From: an uncultured Prevotellaceae bacterium
Lineage (GTDB): Bacteria; Bacteroidota; Bacteroidia; Bacteroidales; Bacteroidaceae
Assembly: GCA_902800435.1 (NCBI GenBank)
Contig: CADCEQ010000011.1
Span: 35,191 to 99,190 of the forward strand
DNA: 64,000 nucleotides
Reading direction: 5' to 3'
The notes under the pieces were generated by a model, which was given only the letters and a program-made list of their open reading frames with translations, made no database searches and was not told the origin of the DNA. Made by a program: the position numbers and the translations under genes. This document shows, one piece after another, positions 60,018-64,000 of the stretch (position 1 is its first letter; every line of letters starts with the position of its first letter).

Positions 60018-62167
60018 GAGTCGTTCTTGCCGCGCTTCTGTCGCTCGCCGCTCAGTCCGCCCGCATAGTCGCGACTCTGGAAGGCGTTCTCTATGCGGTC
60101 GCGGAAGAAGTAGAGCGCGTTCTCCAGCAGCGAGTCGGCTATCACGTCGTAGGCCTCGAGCATCGTGGGCGTCTGCGCCTTCAGCAGGAGCTCCTTCCAC
60201 AGGTCGGGCTGCTGCTTCAGCCTGCTCTCGGCACCGCTCAGCCCGTGCTTCTGAATCAGCCCCTCGCACACCTTGCAGAGCATCAGGCAGCAGGTCATCC
60301 GCTGGGCCGTGACGCAGACGCGGAAGCGCTGGCGGGCACGTGTGCGGTCGTCGTTCTTCATCGTCTCCAGGCGGATGCGCTCCACCCACTGGCGGCCCCT
60401 CGCCTCGAGCTTCGGCAGCACCACCTCGCCATACATCAGCGGCAGCAGGTGGGCTATCTGCTGGATGCGCTCGCGCTGGCGGCCGGTCAGCACAGGCGGC
60501 TTGTCGTCCAGTGGCGAGAAGGTGTTGTCGGGCGTGCGGGCTACGGCTATACGGCTCTGGAATCCGTCAGTGTAGTTCGAGACCACGCGGTAGAGCGCAT
60601 CGGGAGTGCCGCACATCGTGACGTTCCACAACAGCCGCTCGATGTGCACGTTCACCGCGTCGGCACTGCGCGCCTCACGCTCATACTTGGTGCCGTCGTA
60701 GCTCTGGCGCAGCATGATCGAGAAGTCGCTCATAGCCGACCGCCACTTCTGCGCCACCGTATCGGCTTCGGGCGTGAACGAGAAGGCGTGCTTGCCCTCC
60801 GTATTGGCCAGCCGCTCGGCCAGGTTGGCAACGGTGTTGTTCAGCGTCAGACAGCGCACGGGCAGCTTCGGCTCCTCGGGCTGCTCCTTCTTGTTCTTCG
60901 CCGCCCGCTTCTTGGCGCGCCATTCGTCCTCCTGCATCTGGTACATCTTGTCGAGCGCCTGCACTTCGCTCATCCAGGCATCCACCACCGGGTCGATGCC
61001 GCCCTTGCCCGAAGCAAAGTCGCCGGCGATATAGGCAATCAGGTTCAGCCCCTTCTTCTGGCCGTGCACGTCGAGCGTCACGCCCGTAGCCAGCGTGCCG
61101 ATGCAGGGGCAGATGGCCGTTACAACCGGCATCGCCTGCTGCGGCCCCACGGCCTCGATACTGTCGCGAACGCCCATCGGCAGCTTCCGCGCCGACAGCT
61201 GGGAACTGCGAGCCGACAGCTGCTCGTCCTCCAAGTCGCCACCCGTACATTCACTCCCCTCGCCCTTCGGAATGGGGTCGGGGCTGAGGCTGTTGAGCGT
61301 GTTGCGCAGGCGAATGGGGAATCCGTTGAACTCCGACGCCAGGGCGCTCCTTATCTTCGCCCGCTTCTCTTCTATCGGAAATCCGTCGTAGCAGGGAATC
61401 ACCTGGTCGAGCCACTCAAACGAGCGGCCGCAGATGTGGCGCAGGTCGCAGGCCAGCTGGTAGGTCAGCGTGTCGCGGTCGCCCTTGGTAGGCTCAAAGC
61501 CGCGGTTGTTCACCTCCCAGTACTTCGCGATGATGTCCTTGAAGGGGATGCCGTGATAGTCGGTGGGAAAGACCCCCACCGTCTCCCCCTGTTTAGGGGG
61601 AGTGATTGGTTTGTGTTCTCCCCCTAAACAGGGGGAGTTAGAGGGGGTCATCTCGAAGATTGCATCGTCCAGATAAATCAGCTCGGCTTCCGTCGTGGTG
61701 AAGAACACCCGCGTGATGTCCTTCGCCTGGGCATCGTAGGTCACGTTCAGCAGCTCGCTTGCCCACTTCAGGTTCTCCTCCTGCGACAGCTCCGGCCGGC
61801 GCCGGAACACCAGGTGGTAGCCGCCGCCACGGGCACTCTCCTCCAGCATCAGCAGCCCCAGCTCGGCCTTCCTGCTGAGTATGCGCTCCTTCACCGCGCC
61901 CATCTCCCCGGCCGTCAGGTGGTCGATGTCCATGCCCACCGTCGTGCTCATCCGCTTGCTGCCCTTCAGCGAGCCGTCGTCGTTGGGCAGACACGAGTAG
62001 TTCATCTGCACCAGCCGGTGCTTCGAGCCCTCGTCCCCGCCGCGTATGGCGGCCACCAGCTGCTTCTGCTCGCCGCCGTTTCGCAGACTCAGATACTCCT
62101 CTCTCGTCAGAACGGGGCGCATCACCTTAGCGCCGCCGTTCCCCTTATAAACATAGTGTACACTCAT
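59996..62167 (-). CDS. VirE/BT4734-like and DUF3987 (primase-helicase-like) protein, C terminus disrupted
   Basis: 723 residues. The N-terminal ~180 are a BT4734-like/VirE N domain (MDIDHLTAGEMGAVKERIL, LMLEESARGGGYHLVFRRRPELS). A primase-C-terminal-type part lies near 230-290 (ACDLRHICGRSFEWLDQVIPCYDGFP). DUF3987 follows with a P-loop-like IAGDFASGKGGID and RFRVCVTAQRMTCCLMLCKV. Such genes are spread through Bacteroidetes islands and prophage-like loci. Palindromic repeats add SNSPCLGGEHKPITPPKQGE and LSPDPIPKGEGSE in frame. A repeat (SARSSQLSAR) also interrupts it. The C terminus appears frameshifted (see 59961-60017). It reads 8 bp behind the lysozyme gene. Confidence 0.8.
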   Translation of the reverse strand: MSVHYVYKGNGGAKVMRPVLTREEYLSLRNGGEQKQLVAAIRGGDEGSKHRLVQMNYSCLPNDDGSLKGSKRMSTTVGMDIDHLTAGEMGAVKERILSRKAELGLLMLEESARGGGYHLVFRRRPELSQEENLKWASELLNVTYDAQAKDITRVFFTTTEAELIYLDDAIFEMTPSNSPCLGGEHKPITPPKQGETVGVFPTDYHGIPFKDIIAKYWEVNNRGFEPTKGDRDTLTYQLACDLRHICGRSFEWLDQVIPCYDGFPIEEKRAKIRSALASEFNGFPIRLRNTLNSLSPDPIPKGEGSECTGGDLEDEQLSARSSQLSARKLPMGVRDSIEAVGPQQAMPVVTAICPCIGTLATGVTLDVHGQKKGLNLIAYIAGDFASGKGGIDPVVDAWMSEVQALDKMYQMQEDEWRAKKRAAKNKKEQPEEPKLPVRCLTLNNTVANLAERLANTEGKHAFSFTPEADTVAQKWRSAMSDFSIMLRQSYDGTKYEREARSADAVNVHIERLLWNVTMCGTPDALYRVVSNYTDGFQSRIAVARTPDNTFSPLDDKPPVLTGRQRERIQQIAHLLPLMYGEVVLPKLEARGRQWVERIRLETMKNDDRTRARQRFRVCVTAQRMTCCLMLCKVCEGLIQKHGLSGAESRLKQQPDLWKELLLKAQTPTMLEAYDVIADSLLENALYFFRDRIENAFQSRDYAGGLSGERQKRGKNDSIASRGW
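61571..61649. repeat. Complete GC-rich palindromic element (79 bp) inside the DUF3987 gene
   Basis: GACCCCCACCGTCTCCCCCT, GTTTAGGGGGAG, a 15-base loop, then CTCCCCCTAAACAGGGGGAG and TTAGAGGGGGTC. Two internal 20-bp palindromes flank the loop, the same layout as 30533-30630. It is translated without a stop. Confidence 0.78.
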
Positions 62168-62175
62168 CTCATTAA

Positions 62176-62598
62176 TTATTCAAAAAACCTCTTCGCCTCC
62201 CATGCGCGGCGACGCTCAAGCCCCTTCAGCCGCCGGCCGCCGGCATAAACCCAGCGGCGGAACTCGCGGCGAATCTGCTGCCGGCTGCCCCCGCCGCGAA
62301 TCACCTTCAGCAGCGTCGAGCTGCGCAGCCTGCCGATGCCCAGGTTGAAGGCAAACGACACCAGCGCGTCGAGCTGTCCCTCCGTGCGGGCCACACCGAG
62401 CAGCTTCACCTGCCGCTCCACCTCGCCGATGTCCTGCTTCAGCAGTTCCCTGGCCCAGAAGTGCGTGATGCGGTCGCCCATCCTAACGCCCCGTGTGTGT
62501 CCGTAGCCGATGGTCGGCACCCCCGCCGCGTCCCTGTAGGCCTCCAGCCTCAGTCCCTCCATCGCCATCAGTTGAATCAGTAAAATCTCAGTTGTCAT
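62176..62598 (-). CDS. GH24-type lysozyme (phage endolysin-like)
   Basis: 140 residues from MTTEILLIQLMAMEGLRLEAYRDAAGVPTIGYGHT. The T4-lysozyme triad spacing is kept: Glu14, Asp23, Thr29. Then GDRITHFWARELLKQDIGEVERQV and GQLDALVSFAFNLGIGRLRSSTLLKVI match the C-lobe, ending in an Arg-rich tail. No signal peptide, so release would need a holin or lysis. It cuts peptidoglycan. It lies between the OB-fold-like gene and the VirE/DUF3987 gene in an accessory unit. Confidence 0.88.
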   Translation of the reverse strand: MTTEILLIQLMAMEGLRLEAYRDAAGVPTIGYGHTRGVRMGDRITHFWARELLKQDIGEVERQVKLLGVARTEGQLDALVSFAFNLGIGRLRSSTLLKVIRGGGSRQQIRREFRRWVYAGGRRLKGLERRRAWEAKRFFE

Positions 62599-62606
62599 CA
62601 TAATCA

Positions 62607-62891
62607 TCATCCTCTCAGTTTCGTAATGTCAGTAATCAGAATCTCCTGGAACGTCTGTCCCTGATACTCGTGAGTCGAGAAGCGCATCGTGGCTGCCACA
62701 ATGTCGCCCTCGGCGAACCTGCACGCCGCCAGGTTGCCTAGCATGGCGCACACATACTCCTGTTCATACTTCGAGCCGCCCAGTTCGCGAAGCACGATGT
62801 TGCACTTCCCGATGCTGCCCGTCTCGCTGTTCTTACTCTGTACGCTGAAGGCCTCGCCCTGGCGTACCACTCTCAAAATTCTTGTTTCCAT
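62607..62891 (-). CDS. Small protein, possibly DUF3127-like OB fold
   Basis: 94 residues: METRILRVVRQGEAFSVQSKNSETGSIGKCNIVLRELGG, then KYEQEYVCAMLGNLAACRFAEGDIVAATMRFSTHEYQGQTFQEILITDITKL. The strand pattern and 'GD-x-V-x-A ... E-Y-x-G-x-x-F-x-E-I' ending resemble DUF3127 single-strand-DNA-binding-like OB folds of Bacteroidetes. The match is by eye and tentative. It precedes the lysozyme gene (9 bp to its start) and follows the repeat array. Confidence 0.5.
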   Translation of the reverse strand: METRILRVVRQGEAFSVQSKNSETGSIGKCNIVLRELGGSKYEQEYVCAMLGNLAACRFAEGDIVAATMRFSTHEYQGQTFQEILITDITKLRG

Positions 62892-62970
62892 AGTTTCAAT
62901 TATTTCCTTTCCTTTTTTCGATAGTCAATTCCCAATTTCCCCCTTTTAGAAGGGGAATGTCTGCGGTTCA

Positions 62971-63396
62971 GATTCCTCCCCTGAGTCAGGGGAGGTTAGG
63001 AGGGGTCTGAACAAGGTCAAGAAACGTCTGAACAATGGACCATTCGCTTCTTCAGACCTCCCCTCGCCCCTCCTAACTCAGGAGGGGAAAGAGCGGACCG
63101 GATTCCTCCCCTGAGTCACTCCCCTGAGTCAGGGGAGGTTAGGAGGGGTCTGAACAAGGTCAAGAAACGTCTGAACAATGAACCATTCGCTTCTTCAGAC
63201 CTCCCCTCGCCCCTCCTAACTCAGGAGGGGAATTTCTGCGCCGGATTCCTCCCCTGAGTCAGGGGAGGTTAGGAGGGGTCTGAACAAGGTCAAGAAACGT
63301 CTGAACAATGAACGATTCGCTTCTTCAGACCTCCCCCTGGCCCCATTCCCGAGCAAGCTCGCCTACCCGTAGCCTTTCCTGACTCAGGAGGGGAAT
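62971..63396. repeat. Three tandem copies of a ~130-bp palindromic element
   Basis: This occupies most of the 512-bp gap at 62892-63403. Copies start at 62971, 63101 and 63244. Each has a left arm (TTCCTCCCCTGAGTCAGGGG, AGGTTAGGAGGGG), a ~50-base core with GTCTGAACAA twice (TCTGAACAAGGTCAAGAAAC ... CATTCGCTTCTTCAGA), and a right arm (CCCCTCGCCCCTCC, TAACTCAGGAGGGGAA) inverse to the left. Copies 1-3 are almost identical. Copy 2 has a 13-bp internal duplication (CCCTGAGTCACTC). Copy 3 is degenerate at its right arm. No gene is seen here. Confidence 0.85.
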
Positions 63397-63403
63397 TTGA
63401 CCC

Positions 63404-64000
63404 TCAAAAATTCGGATACCCCAGCTTCCCGTTCAGGAACCGCAGGCCCTGCAGCGTCCACGTCAGGTACGACTTGACGCGGCGCTCACCCTTCAGCGTG
63501 TAACTGACAAAGGTACGCGTGCGACACAGGTCGCGGCCCGCCAGGTCGTCAGAGATGTTCCAGCGCCCGTGGCGGCGGTAGAGAATGCCCATGTCGCGCA
63601 GCACGGCGTTGAAGTCAAAGACCGTCATGTTGAACGTCTTCGCCACCTGCGTCGCCGTCAGCGTGTCCTCGGCCGCCTCGTTCATCATCCGTAGCCCCTC
63701 GCCGATGATCTGGTCGGCCAGCCTCAGCACCTGTCTCTGCTGCGTCAGCGTCATCAGTTCCGTCCCCCCCTCTCCGGCCGGAGAGGGGACGGGGGTGAGT
63801 CTTCCCCTTTCCAGCTCCTCCCAGCGCAGCACCAGCCGTGCCCGCGCCTCGTCGTTGAACTTCGTGGCGATGTAGAGGCACTCGGTTTTCGTCAGCTGGT
63901 AACAGGGCAGTGTGCGCCCCGTAGCGTCTTGGTAAGAACTGAGGGAAAATTTTCCCTGAGTAACCTGAGTCCATGCTGGCTCCATTTTACGGATGGCCTT
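63404..64000 (-). CDS. Rha-family phage regulator with KilAC domain (5'-truncated by window)
   Basis: 198 residues visible; the frame stays open to the right edge (KAIRK before MEPAW), so the true start lies outside. The Rha part is clear: MEPAWTQVTQGKFSLSSYQDATGRTLPCYQLTKTECLYIATKFNDEARARLVLRWEELE. A palindromic insertion adds LTPVPSPAGEGG. The C-terminal ~110 residues are a KilAC-like antirepressor domain (DTLTATQVAKTFNMTVFDFNAVLRDMGILYRRHGRWNIS). These are lytic-switch type regulators of phages and islands. It is the first gene seen of the accessory unit on this strand. Confidence 0.85.
   Translation of the reverse strand, partial: KAIRKMEPAWTQVTQGKFSLSSYQDATGRTLPCYQLTKTECLYIATKFNDEARARLVLRWEELERGRLTPVPSPAGEGGTELMTLTQQRQVLRLADQIIGEGLRMMNEAAEDTLTATQVAKTFNMTVFDFNAVLRDMGILYRRHGRWNISDDLAGRDLCRTRTFVSYTLKGERRVKSYLTWTLQGLRFLNGKLGYPNF
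63761..63799. repeat. GC-rich palindromic element inside the Rha/KilAC gene
   Basis: CGTCCCCCCCTCTCCGGCC and GGAGAGGGGACGGGGGTGAG. Encodes RLTPVPSPAGEGGTE in frame, at the junction of the Rha and KilAC domains. Confidence 0.72.

Noticed and set aside
60245..61627. 460-codon plus-strand open frame
   Set aside because: It lies wholly antisense to the VirE/DUF3987 gene, which has clear domains; such long shadow frames are common in GC-rich genes.
62971..63396. CRISPR-like array
   Set aside because: The units are ~130 bp, palindromic and nearly identical throughout; there are no unique spacers and no cas genes nearby.

Overview
The window reads as a chromosomal segment of a Prevotella-like member of the Bacteroidales. 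Support: promoters of the form TTTG-N19/20-TAnnTTTG instead of TTGACA/TATAAT, very short leaders, SusD-free TonB uptake systems with surface lipoproteins (BtuG/BtuH type), GLPGLI proteins, VirE/DUF3987 genes, and secreted plant-polysaccharide enzymes (GH2, GH10-CBM6, GH28, DUF4450) that suggest a gut or rumen habitat.

Layout. 1-2817: the tail of a GH2 beta-galactosidase and a TlpA-type thioredoxin lipoprotein, then a 370-bp non-coding element with terminal inverted repeats (2827-3197). 3239-11195: an outer-membrane barrel/GLPGLI operon, a secreted protein, and two related lipoprotein regulators that each carry one internal membrane span and a C-terminal helix-turn-helix. Their promoters carry arrays of 7-bp boxes repeated every 11 bp.

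11345-32905: a large cobalamin region. It encodes late assembly (cbiB, cobS, cobU, cobT), four two-domain fusions of the corrin-ring pathway (cbiJ-cbiD, cbiG-cbiF, cbiE-cbiT, cbiH-cbiC), two BtuF/BtuC-like pairs, and the outer-membrane set BtuB, BtuG, BtuH and a T9SS-like surface protein. A cobalamin riboswitch at 32700-32868 precedes a tightly overlapping operon running leftwards. A KilA-N gene and a Tyr/Gly-repeat lipoprotein interrupt the corrin genes. CbiL, the cobalt chelatase, CbiA, CbiP, CobD and the BtuD ATPase are not in the window.

32921-45333: a DUF4450 glycosidase-like protein, a candidate small RNA behind groEL, groES-groEL with a sigma-54-like promoter, a GH28 enzyme, sppA, lpxK, thiL, and two convergent LuxR-type regulators, one fused to a hemerythrin domain. 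45490-50420: a probable iron-acquisition locus (porin, imelysin, di-heme oxidoreductase, remnant of a cytochrome c biogenesis protein). 50383-59464: rny, zapA, a zapB-like gene, a multidomain GH10 xylanase, rmlA, infC-rpmI-rplT and an AlbA_2-domain protein. 59538-64000: accessory, phage-flavoured genes (VirE/DUF3987 with a damaged C terminus, GH24 lysozyme, OB-fold-like protein, Rha/KilAC antirepressor cut by the right edge) with a triplicated palindromic repeat.

A genome-level theme is a family of GC-rich palindromic elements (CCTCCCC...GGGGAGG). They lie between genes and also, in frame, inside at least six protein-coding genes. No rRNA, tRNA, CRISPR array or complete insertion sequence was seen.
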